A DNA stretch of 59,610 bases from Lachnospiraceae bacterium (GTDB lineage: Bacteria; Bacillota; Clostridia; Lachnospirales; Lachnospiraceae), in the NCBI GenBank assembly GCA_017550165.1, contig JAFZQH010000037.1, positions 1 to 59,610 on the forward strand, written 5' to 3'. A program made the translations under genes and the position numbers. The first letter of the stretch is position 1. Every line of letters begins with the position of its first letter. Of the stretch, positions 26,660 to 34,108 are shown one piece after another. The notes beneath the pieces were generated by a model. It saw nothing but the letters and a program-made list of their open reading frames with translations. It ran no database searches and was not told where the DNA came from.

Positions 26660-26687
26660 ATTATAAACAATTATTAATTCACGTCAA
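26660..26687 (-). promoter_or_regulatory. Promoter for the lipoprotein pair
   Basis: Minus strand TTGACG (26687-26682), 16 bases, TATAAT (26665-26660); about 65 bases before the ATG at 26595. Confidence 0.7.
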
Positions 26688-26720
26688 TAGGTTTTATCAA
26701 AAAACATCTGTATACGACGA

Positions 26721-29189
26721 CTACTTTCTAAGCTCCGCACCAAGTTCTTCAAGTGCAGCACATATCTTATCCATGGGCTTGGTTATATCGGCCTCTTCCA
26801 GGGTCTTTTCCTTGCCCCTGAATGTAAGTGTGTAAGCAACCGACTTAAAGCCCTCCTTGATCTGACTGCCCTCGTATATATCGAACAATGAGAAGCTCTC
26901 CAGATGACCGCCGCCTCGTTTTGCGATAACCTCTTCGATGGAACCCACCATAACATCCTTGGGGATCATCATGCTTATGTCCCTGGTAACAGCCGGGAAC
27001 TTAGGGATTCCCTCATATCTTCTGGTGTAGTTGACCAGATCCATGATGGCAGGCATATCTATTACGCCTATATAGGTCTTCTCACCGATCTCGTAATTGT
27101 TGCAGACCCTGGGGTGAACCTCACCTAAGTAACCCACAACCTTGCCCTTAAGCATGACATTTGCTTTGCGGCCGGGATGGAGATAAGGCCTGTCGGTGCC
27201 CGGATCGTAAGTGATCTTATTCGTGATCCCCACCTTTTCAAGGAACTCCTCTATAACGCCCTTCATGGTATAGAAATCTCAGTCACCGTAGAAGCCCAGG
27301 ACAAACTGCATGCGCTCGTTGGGTAATACATCTGTGGTTCCGAATCTCTTCTTTAATTCTTCCTTATCTACCTCCGAATCATCTCCAACCGGCAGGTAAA
27401 TGTTAGCCAGCTCGTAGAGCATTACATCCTTATTCCGCCTGTTATAGTTGTTGGACAGGGAGGTCAGTATCCCGTTAAGGGGCTGGGTCCTCATAATGCT
27501 GTAGTCCTCACCCAAAGGATTAAGGATGGATACAACGCTTCGAAGCCCATCATTTTCGGGGATAAGCAGCTTATCAAATACCTTGGGGCTCTCGAAGGAA
27601 TAGGTCATTCCCTGGGAGAAGCCGCAGTACTCAGCCACGTCACGGGCAGTCTTTTCCACCTTCATCTTAAATGAAATGCCCCCCATGGTAGCCTCGCCCT
27701 TAGGCAGGGTGGTGGGGATCTTGTCATAGCCGTAAAACCTTGCAACTTCCTCGGCCAGGTCGGCGCTGCAGCCTATATCCTGCCTCCAGGAGGGAGCAAC
27801 CACCTCACCGGTCTTCTCATCGTAAATGAGCTCAACCCGCTTAAGATAGGCGATCATATCCTCCTTGGAAATGTCCGTTCCCAGTAGTCCGTTGATCTTA
27901 TCGGGCTCAAGCTTAACCCTGGAATCAGAAGCCACATCGTTATATACATCAACAACGCCGCCTACAACCTCGCCTGCCCCCAGATATTCGATAAGCTGGC
28001 AGGCGCTGTTTAAAGCCTCCAGAGTAAGATTGGGGTCAAGGCCCTTCTCGAATTTGGAGGATGCGTCGGTACGAAGGCCTATCCTCTTTGACGAAAGGCG
28101 GATATTGGTCCCATCGAAACAAGCAGCCTCGAAGAGCAGGGTCTTGGCGTCCTCTGTGATCATGGAGTTCTCGCCGCCCATGATACCGGCGATACCGATG
28201 GGTTTCTCGCCGTCACAGATCATAAGCACATCGGAATCCAGAGTTCTCTCCTGGCCGTCCAAGGTCACGAACTTGTCTCCGTCCTTTGCCCGCTTAACAA
28301 TGATCTGAGCCCCGGCAACGGTGGAGAGGTCAAAAGCATGCATGGGCTGACCGAATTCAGCCATGATGTAATTGGTTATATCAACGATATTATTGATGGG
28401 CCTGATGCCCTGTGAAGCCAGTCTTCTCTGCATCCATTTTGGAGAAGGCTCGATCTTTAGGTTCTTAACCACCCTTGCACAGTACCTTCTGCACAGCTGC
28501 TTGTCTTCGGTGGTAACCTTAATATAATCACTTGCTTTCTCATCATTTCCCTTGCATTCCACAGGAGGATAAACAAACTCCTTGTTAAAAGTTGCAGCCA
28601 CCTCTCTTGCTATACCAACCACTCCGTAGCAGTCCACACGGTTGGAAGTGATCTCGTGCTCGAAAATGACATCGTTAAGACCCAGGGCCTCTACTGCATT
28701 ACTGCCCAATGCCGGCGGATTATCCTTATCGAAAATGTAGATGCCGTCCTCCGGAGCTTCCGGATACATTTCCTTTGAAGAACCCAACTCTTCTATGGAG
28801 CAGAGCATACCGCAGGACTCAACCCCGCGAAGCTTACCCTTCTTGATCTTGGTACCGCCTTTTACACGGTTCCTGTCATGGTCAGTAGCCACCTTACCGC
28901 CGTCTAATACAACGGGGATAACATCCCCCTCTTTAACATTGGGAGCCCCTGTAACGATCTGCAGGTTCTCAGCCTCACCGATATTGATCTGACATACAAT
29001 GAGCTTGTCCGCATCCGGGTGCCGGTCGATCTTCTCGATCCGTCCCACAACGATCTTCTCCAGATCCTCATCGAGGCGCTCATACCCCTCAACCATAGTC
29101 CCGGTCAGGGTAATGGCATCCTTGTACTGCTCCGCAGAGCAATCTAAGCCTTTTACATATTGCTTAATCCAAGATAACGAAGTATTCAT
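26721..29189 (-). CDS. pheT: Phenylalanyl-tRNA synthetase beta subunit, interrupted by an in-frame TGA
   Basis: The full frame is 823 codons, the normal PheT length, but codon 637 is TGA (27281-27279). The upstream part (27279-29189) has the tRNA-binding domain (VVGRIEKIDRHPDADKLIVC), B3/B4 and B5 (EPDKINGLLGTDISKED) domains and the start of the synthetase-like core. The downstream part (26721-27266, same frame) has the rest, including KADVMLKGKVVGYLGEVHP-like core residues and the FDX anticodon-binding domain (FPAVTRDISMMIP). The context reads GFYGD-stop-DFYTMKG; GGA (Gly) to TGA is a one-base change. PheT is essential, so a sequencing error or a very recent mutation is most likely. It follows pheS by 28 bases. 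Confidence 0.9.
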
Positions 29190-29217
29190 ATTATATAATC
29201 CTTTCTGTCCTGTTTCC

Positions 29218-30237
29218 CTAGAACTGCTTAAGAAACCTCATATCATTCTCATAAAGCAGTCTCATATCATCGATCTCATATTTGAATAGTGTAATCCTCT
29301 CAAGTCCTACTCCGAACGCAAATCCTTGATAGATTTCCGGATCAATTCCCGACATCCGAAGCACATTAGGATGCACCATACCGCACCCGAGGATCTCCAC
29401 CCATCCTGAGTTCTTGCAGAAACGGCAGCCTTTGCCCTTGCATTTGAAACAGGTAACATCCACCTCGGCAGAGGGCTCCGTAAAGGGGAAATGATGGGGG
29501 CGGAACTTAACCCTTGTATCCTCACCGTAGAGTTTCTTCGCAAAGACCTCCAAAGTTCCTTTAAGATCCGCAAAAGTGATGCCCTTATCGATCACAAGAC
29601 CCTCGATCTGATGGAAGGAGGGTGAATGAGTGGCATCCACCTCGTCGGAGCGGAAGGCCCTTCCCGGGGAAATGATCCTGATGGGAAGCTTGCCCTGCTC
29701 CATAACCCTTGCCTGAACAGAGGAAGTCTGGGTGCGGAGCACGATCTTGTCGTTAATATAAAATGTATCCTGCTCGTCCTTGGCAGGATGGTTGGCCGGG
29801 ATATTCAGTGCCTCGAAGTTGTAGTAGTCGTACTCAACCTCCGGGCCTTCCACAACCTCGTATCCCATTCCGATAAAAATATCCTCAACCTCTTCCAGGG
29901 TAATGATATTGGGATGTCTGTGGCCGCAGTTGCTTTTTCTTGCCGGCAGGGTTACGTCTATAACCTCGTCTTTAAGCCGCCTCTCCATCTCAGCCGCCTC
30001 AAGCTTCTGCTTGGTTTCTTCGATGAGCTTCTCGATAGCCTCTCTGGTATCATTTACAAGAGCGCCCACCTTGGGCCGATCCTCCGGCGCCACATCCTTC
30101 ATACCCTTAAGAACGGATGTGAGAAGGCCTTTCTTCCCCAGGTAGTTAACTCTCACGTCATTTAACGCATTCAAGCCTTCAGAAGACTTAATGGCTGCAA
30201 ATGCATCATCTTTGATCTTTTGTAATTTGTCTTTCAT
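29218..30237 (-). CDS. pheS: Phenylalanyl-tRNA synthetase alpha subunit
   Basis: A 339-residue class II synthetase subunit that activates phenylalanine. An N-terminal coiled coil (1-85) is followed by the catalytic core: HPNIITLEEVEDIFIGMGYE, ANHPAKDEQDTFY, LRTQTSSVQARVM (motif 2 region), RAFRSDEVDATHSPSFHQIEG, and GFAFGVGLERITLFKYEIDDMR (motif 3). A CxxC/CxxC-like knuckle (CFKCKGKGCRFC) is present, as in many bacterial PheS proteins. AGGAGG precedes the ATG. Expression is controlled by the T-box leader upstream. Confidence 0.97.
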   Translation of the reverse strand: MKDKLQKIKDDAFAAIKSSEGLNALNDVRVNYLGKKGLLTSVLKGMKDVAPEDRPKVGALVNDTREAIEKLIEETKQKLEAAEMERRLKDEVIDVTLPARKSNCGHRHPNIITLEEVEDIFIGMGYEVVEGPEVEYDYYNFEALNIPANHPAKDEQDTFYINDKIVLRTQTSSVQARVMEQGKLPIRIISPGRAFRSDEVDATHSPSFHQIEGLVIDKGITFADLKGTLEVFAKKLYGEDTRVKFRPHHFPFTEPSAEVDVTCFKCKGKGCRFCKNSGWVEILGCGMVHPNVLRMSGIDPEIYQGFAFGVGLERITLFKYEIDDMRLLYENDMRFLKQF

Positions 30238-30252
30238 GATATCCTCCTAAAA

Positions 30253-30508
30253 TAAAAAATCGCCCCTCATAAGGGACGAATAAATCCGCGGTACCACCCA
30301 AATTCCCGGACAAGCCGGGCACTCGAAATGCGTAACGTGCATCACCCGGCATTTCCTAATAAGAGACTTCTTTTCAAAAATGCGGCTCCGATGTGAAATT
30401 CGCGATAATCCCTGAACTTAAAGGGCTTCCAGCCACCGACCCTTCTCTCTGGAAAGAAAGGATTACCCTACTTATGCATCTTCACAGCCTTTAAATATTT
30501 ACTTAACG
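30253..30508 (-). promoter_or_regulatory. T-box leader of pheST
   Basis: The minus strand holds the T-box sequence GGGTGGTACCGCG (30299-30287), which pairs with the acceptor end of uncharged tRNA. The terminator hairpin CGTCCCTTATGAGGGGCG lies at about 30278-30261 with its U-run at 30260-30253. A TTC (Phe) triplet lies in the upstream GCGAATTTCACATC region, the probable specifier loop (about 30405). Starvation for Phe would raise pheST expression. Confidence 0.93.
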
Positions 30509-30514
30509 AATTGT

Positions 30515-30543
30515 ATTCTAACACAAGGAAAAAATAACGTCAA
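30515..30543 (-). promoter_or_regulatory. Promoter of the T-box-pheS-pheT transcript
   Basis: TTGACG (30543-30538), 17 bases, TAGAAT (30520-30515). The -35 begins within the U-tract of the 6S RNA terminator. Confidence 0.7.
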
Positions 30544-30577
30544 CAAAAAACCGAGAGAAGCGCCAGCTCCTCCCGGG
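30543..30577 (-). terminator. Terminator of the 6S RNA gene
   Basis: CCGGGAG and CTCTCGG pair around a GAGCTGGCGCT loop (30577-30551), followed on the minus strand by a TTTTTT run (30550-30545). Confidence 0.8.
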
Positions 30578-30779
30578 TTTTTTAGTACTCCAAAGTGCCG
30601 TTTCCCGAACTTTGACTCCTAGCCCAAGCTAGGTGGGTAACCTCACGCTGCACCTCTGTCGTCCAATCAGATAAACAAGGCCTGACATATCGTACAACAA
30701 ATATCGGAATCCCATAAAAGTAGATGTAGGTTCAAAATATCGGGTTTGTCGAACACCCCAGATAAATTATCTTTACTAT
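30546..30779 (-). ncRNA. ssrS: 6S RNA (RNA polymerase-binding regulator)
   Basis: The minus strand contains TTTGAACCTACAT, GGGATTCCGATA and, near the end, GTTCGGGAAACGGCACTTTG, sequences I recognise from clostridial 6S RNAs. The ends pair (AGTAAAG near 30776 with CTTT..TACT near 30585), leaving one long irregular hairpin of about 190 bases, as 6S RNA should form. A promoter (30786-30814) and a terminator (30543-30577) frame it exactly. 6S RNA binds sigma-A RNA polymerase and damps transcription. The 3' end of the mature form is probably near 30585. The identification rests on remembered sequence features and shape. Confidence 0.75.
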
Positions 30780-30785
30780 GCTCTG

Positions 30786-30814
30786 ATTTTACCATAATAT
30801 CAGATTTTTATCAA
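30786..30814 (-). promoter_or_regulatory. Promoter of the 6S RNA gene
   Basis: TTGATA (30814-30809), 17 bases, TAAAAT (30791-30786). The predicted start near 30779 agrees with the closing stem of the RNA. Confidence 0.65.
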
Positions 30815-30876
30815 GCAAAAGAAGGTAATTTCTAAAAATTTATGAACCCACTCAAACCCTTGCAGCCATTGGGCTT

Positions 30877-32529
30877 TTATAACTGATCCACAACTGCCTG
30901 AATGGCATCATGAGCATCCTTCGGCAGCTTGTCATAACCACCCTTGAATGTGTCTCTTGATCTGACGAATTCAAGGCGGTCGTTCATCCTGGCCTTAAGC
31001 TGTGAAAGGTACTCCTTATCCTTCATATCAGGCACAAATCCTTCAATATCATATATTTCGATATCCTTAAAATTGCCCCACTGTTTGAAATCTGCCTTTC
31101 CCTCAACAATAGCTTCCAGAACCCCTATGGTAACTTCCTTGGGAACCTTCTTGCCCATAAAATCCCCTGTATTGACGATATAACAGTCAACATGCCTGTC
31201 TGCAACAAGGGTCTTGAACTTCTCATAGTCATTTACCAGAGGATAGGTCCTGAAAGGATTGGCGTAAGGCTCGACAACAAGGGCGTTGGGATCTACTCCC
31301 GGAGCCAGTCTCTCTGCTGAGGAACGCTTGGTGGCAAGGGTAGCACCCATTACAGATGCCAGGCTTGCACCTTTAAGCTTAACAACAGGCGGAATGGTGG
31401 GATCCTTCATGATCCAGATGATGGCGTTAACGGGGGACTCTATGCGGTCAACCCGGTTGGGGGACCACAACTTGGACTTGATGGCGCGACCGTTACCGTT
31501 TCTGATATCCTCGGTAACCAGCACAACCTTTCCGTCCTCATCCCTTGTAGCCGAACAATTCTGAGCTGTCAGCAGGTACTTGTTGTCCTCGCTGTTTAGC
31601 GGATAATCCGCAGTCTTATCGAAATAAGTGGGCTCTAAGGCGATGGATGAACCCGTCTCGGTATTAATGATAAATGCATCGTCATGAAGCACTGTCACGT
31701 CGTATTTGCCGCCATGCTTTGCGTGAGTAAGGGTTGACTTGCCGGAGCCGGAAAGCCCGAATACGGAAGCCACATATTTGCTGCCATCCTTTAAGGTGTA
31801 CTCTTTCTGGCCGCCATGGCAGGAAGCGTAACCGTGTCTGTTGGCTATTGCCCATGCGATGGTGAGGGTTCCCTTCTTGTGCTCACCGAAATATCTCATT
31901 CCAAGGAGAGCCGCGCAGTTCTGCTCAGTGTTGAAATAAGTAAGCCCTAAGGGATGCTCGGGATGCTGCCATTGGGGATCCGAGAAGATATAGATATCCG
32001 GCTCATTTTCGATGACCTTGGATTTCTTATACATATTTACATATTCATCGGACATGTACTGGAAATTGAGCATCCATGAATAAAGGATGTTCTCCTCACC
32101 TTCCGGGATCAGGAGGTGTGCCTTCACCATGAATTCCGGATCCAGGCCGATGTAAACCTGCGCGTGGTACAATACGCCGTAACGGGTATCATAGATCGCG
32201 TCCATCAGCTTCTTGTCAAGGTCAGTGGTATCAACCTCAGGCTCACCTGTGATCCTTCTGGCTGCCGCACATCTTCCAGTAACGGATCCGTCATTGAAAA
32301 GGAGCACCTTTGCATCCGGATCCAGACCGAAGGTCTCGCCCTTATACACCGGCATATCCGTAACAATGGTTCCCGGTGAATCCTTGGCCAGCTCGTATGC
32401 CTGCTTCAGGTCCTTAACTTCAACTACATTATTTCCGTAAAAGGGCGCCTCGATAATGGAACGGGTCTTTGAAAACCCTACCTTACCGGGTCCTACTTCA
32501 TCTCTTTTGTAAAATGCTTTTGTTGACAT
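30877..32529 (-). CDS. pckA: Phosphoenolpyruvate carboxykinase (ATP)
   Basis: A 550-residue enzyme that interconverts oxaloacetate and phosphoenolpyruvate with ATP/ADP. The kinase-1a (P-loop) motif is GLSGSGKSTLTHAKHGGKYD (about residues 255-274), the metal-binding kinase-2 motif is VTVLHDDAF, and the Arg-rich region RSSAERLAPGVDP is present. The length is usual. It is divergently transcribed from gltA with a shared inverted repeat between them. Together with citrate synthase it forms a C4/C6 branch-point in anaerobic carbon metabolism. Confidence 0.95.
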   Translation of the reverse strand: MSTKAFYKRDEVGPGKVGFSKTRSIIEAPFYGNNVVEVKDLKQAYELAKDSPGTIVTDMPVYKGETFGLDPDAKVLLFNDGSVTGRCAAARRITGEPEVDTTDLDKKLMDAIYDTRYGVLYHAQVYIGLDPEFMVKAHLLIPEGEENILYSWMLNFQYMSDEYVNMYKKSKVIENEPDIYIFSDPQWQHPEHPLGLTYFNTEQNCAALLGMRYFGEHKKGTLTIAWAIANRHGYASCHGGQKEYTLKDGSKYVASVFGLSGSGKSTLTHAKHGGKYDVTVLHDDAFIINTETGSSIALEPTYFDKTADYPLNSEDNKYLLTAQNCSATRDEDGKVVLVTEDIRNGNGRAIKSKLWSPNRVDRIESPVNAIIWIMKDPTIPPVVKLKGASLASVMGATLATKRSSAERLAPGVDPNALVVEPYANPFRTYPLVNDYEKFKTLVADRHVDCYIVNTGDFMGKKVPKEVTIGVLEAIVEGKADFKQWGNFKDIEIYDIEGFVPDMKDKEYLSQLKARMNDRLEFVRSRDTFKGGYDKLPKDAHDAIQAVVDQL

Positions 32530-32574
32530 AGATCATCCTCCGCTTATCAGACAGTTTCTCGTTTTAATGCCACG

Positions 32575-32673
32575 ATTTTATCATATGTTTGGCATTTTCA
32601 CAAGGAAAAACAAGAGCTTTCAACGTATAAGTGACGTTTTTCCTTGTGTTTTTGGTATGTTTTGTGTTAAAAT
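32575..32673. promoter_or_regulatory. Divergent pckA/gltA promoters with 13-bp inverted repeat
   Basis: CACAAGGAAAAAC (32599-32611) and GTTTTTCCTTGTG (32636-32648) are perfect inverted copies. For pckA: TTGTGA (32603-32598), 17 bases, TAAAAT (32580-32575). For gltA: TTGTGT (32644-32649), 18 bases, TAAAAT (32668-32673). Each -35 overlaps one arm, so one regulator could control both genes together. Confidence 0.6.
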
Positions 32674-32707
32674 GTCTTAACATTCTTTGTTTTAGGATGG
32701 TGATACT

Positions 32708-34072
32708 ATGGATGAGAAGAATTATTACAGCATAACCCCTGAGATCCTGCACTATACAGAGCTTTGTACGGGTTGCAATAATATTACCCCCGAATTATAC
32801 GGCAAATATAACGTTAAGAGGGGCTTACGTGATGAGCGTGGAAAGGGTGTCCTGGTCGGGCTTACGGAGATATCTGAGGTCTGTGCCACCAAGATAGAGA
32901 ACGGCGAGATAGTTCCCGACGACGGTCAGCTTTATTACCGCGGATATAACGTGGAAGAGATCCTCGCCGCAAAGGACGAGCGTGACGTATTCGGTTTTGA
33001 GGAAGCCACATACCTTCTGCTTTTTGGCGAATTGCCTACCAAACAGCAGTTATCTGAATTCGTATATATGCTGTCCGAGTACCGTTCCCTGCCCACCAGC
33101 TTCGTCAGGGACATTATCATGAAGGCTCCCAGCAAGGACATGATGAACACATTGGCAAGATCCGTCCTTACTTTGTTTTCCTATGATCAGAACACGGACG
33201 ATACTTCCGTTCCCAATGTGCTCCGTCAGTGCCTTCAGCTGATAAGCCTTTTCCCGCTGCTTTCAGTATACGGGTATCAGGCATATAACCATTATCACGA
33301 CGGCAACAGTTTGTTTATCCATACACCGGATCCCAAGCTGTCTACGGCAGAACATGTGCTTCACCTTCTACGCCCCGACAGTAAATACACGCCTTTGGAG
33401 GCCAAACTTCTTGATACGGCACTTGTGCTGCATATGGAGCACGGTGGTGGTAATAACTCCACATTTACCACCAGGCTTGTTTCTTCCTCAGGTTCGGACA
33501 CTTATTCGGTCATCGCCGCAGCTATTGGCTCCCTTAAAGGACCCAGACACGGTGGTGCTAACCTCAAAGTAGTCAAGATGTTCGAAGATATGGAGGAGAA
33601 CGTTAAGAACTGGGAGAACGAGGACGAAGTGGCCAACTACCTGCAGGCGCTCCTTCGCAAGGAAGCCTTTGACAAGGCAGGCCTCATTTACGGTATCGGA
33701 CATGCCATCTATTCGGTATCCGACCCCAGAGCCAGAGCCTTTAAGGGTGTTGTGGAGAAGCTCTCCAGGGAAAAGGGCATGGAAAAGGAATTCGCGCTTT
33801 ATCAGTTGGTTGAACGGCTTGCGCCGGAGGTTATCGCTAATGAGCGCAAGATCTACAAAGGCGTATCCGCCAACGTGGACTTCTTCTCCGGATTTGCCTA
33901 TAAAATGCTGGGCATACCTACACAGCTGTTCACACCTATATTCGCTGTTTCGCGTATATCCGGCTGGAGCGCCCACCGCCTTGAGGAGCTGTGCTATCCC
34001 GGCAAGATAATGCGTCCCGCTTACATGAATGTAGGATACAGAAGGGATTTCATTCCCATGAATAAACGATAA
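32708..34072 (+). CDS. gltA: Citrate synthase
   Basis: A 454-residue type of citrate synthase found in clostridia. The catalytic residues are seen in HMEHGGGNNSTFTTRL (first His), GIGHAIYSVSDPRARAFKG (second His) and ANVDFFSGFAYKML (Asp). GPRHGGANLKVVKM is the usual CoA-site region. The N-terminal about 65 residues are an extra segment common in this group. It condenses acetyl-CoA with oxaloacetate, probably to supply glutamate. It is alone on its transcript and ends in a hairpin 6 bases past its stop. Confidence 0.94.
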   Translation: MDEKNYYSITPEILHYTELCTGCNNITPELYGKYNVKRGLRDERGKGVLVGLTEISEVCATKIENGEIVPDDGQLYYRGYNVEEILAAKDERDVFGFEEATYLLLFGELPTKQQLSEFVYMLSEYRSLPTSFVRDIIMKAPSKDMMNTLARSVLTLFSYDQNTDDTSVPNVLRQCLQLISLFPLLSVYGYQAYNHYHDGNSLFIHTPDPKLSTAEHVLHLLRPDSKYTPLEAKLLDTALVLHMEHGGGNNSTFTTRLVSSSGSDTYSVIAAAIGSLKGPRHGGANLKVVKMFEDMEENVKNWENEDEVANYLQALLRKEAFDKAGLIYGIGHAIYSVSDPRARAFKGVVEKLSREKGMEKEFALYQLVERLAPEVIANERKIYKGVSANVDFFSGFAYKMLGIPTQLFTPIFAVSRISGWSAHRLEELCYPGKIMRPAYMNVGYRRDFIPMNKR

Positions 34073-34077
34073 AGATA

Positions 34078-34101
34078 ACCCGCTTCATTTCTGAAGCGGG
34101 T
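34078..34101. terminator. Terminator between convergent gltA and amidase genes
   Basis: ACCCGCTTCA and TGAAGCGGGT form a perfect 10-bp stem with 4-nt loop, followed on the plus strand by CTATTTTCTATTT. It probably serves gltA and perhaps both directions. Confidence 0.75.
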
Positions 34102-34108
34102 CTATTTT

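Noticed and set aside
26721-27266. A separate small gene after pheT
   Set aside because: It is in the same frame as the upstream pheT part, continues the PheT fold, and has no ribosome site; it is the rest of pheT beyond the TGA.
27279-27281. Selenocysteine or general TGA recoding in pheT
   Set aside because: PheT is not a selenoprotein family, no selenocysteine-type hairpin was recognised after the TGA, and TGA ends other genes normally.
29626-30165. Plus-strand frame of 179 codons opposite pheS
   Set aside because: It is a shadow of pheS with no domain, ribosome site or promoter.
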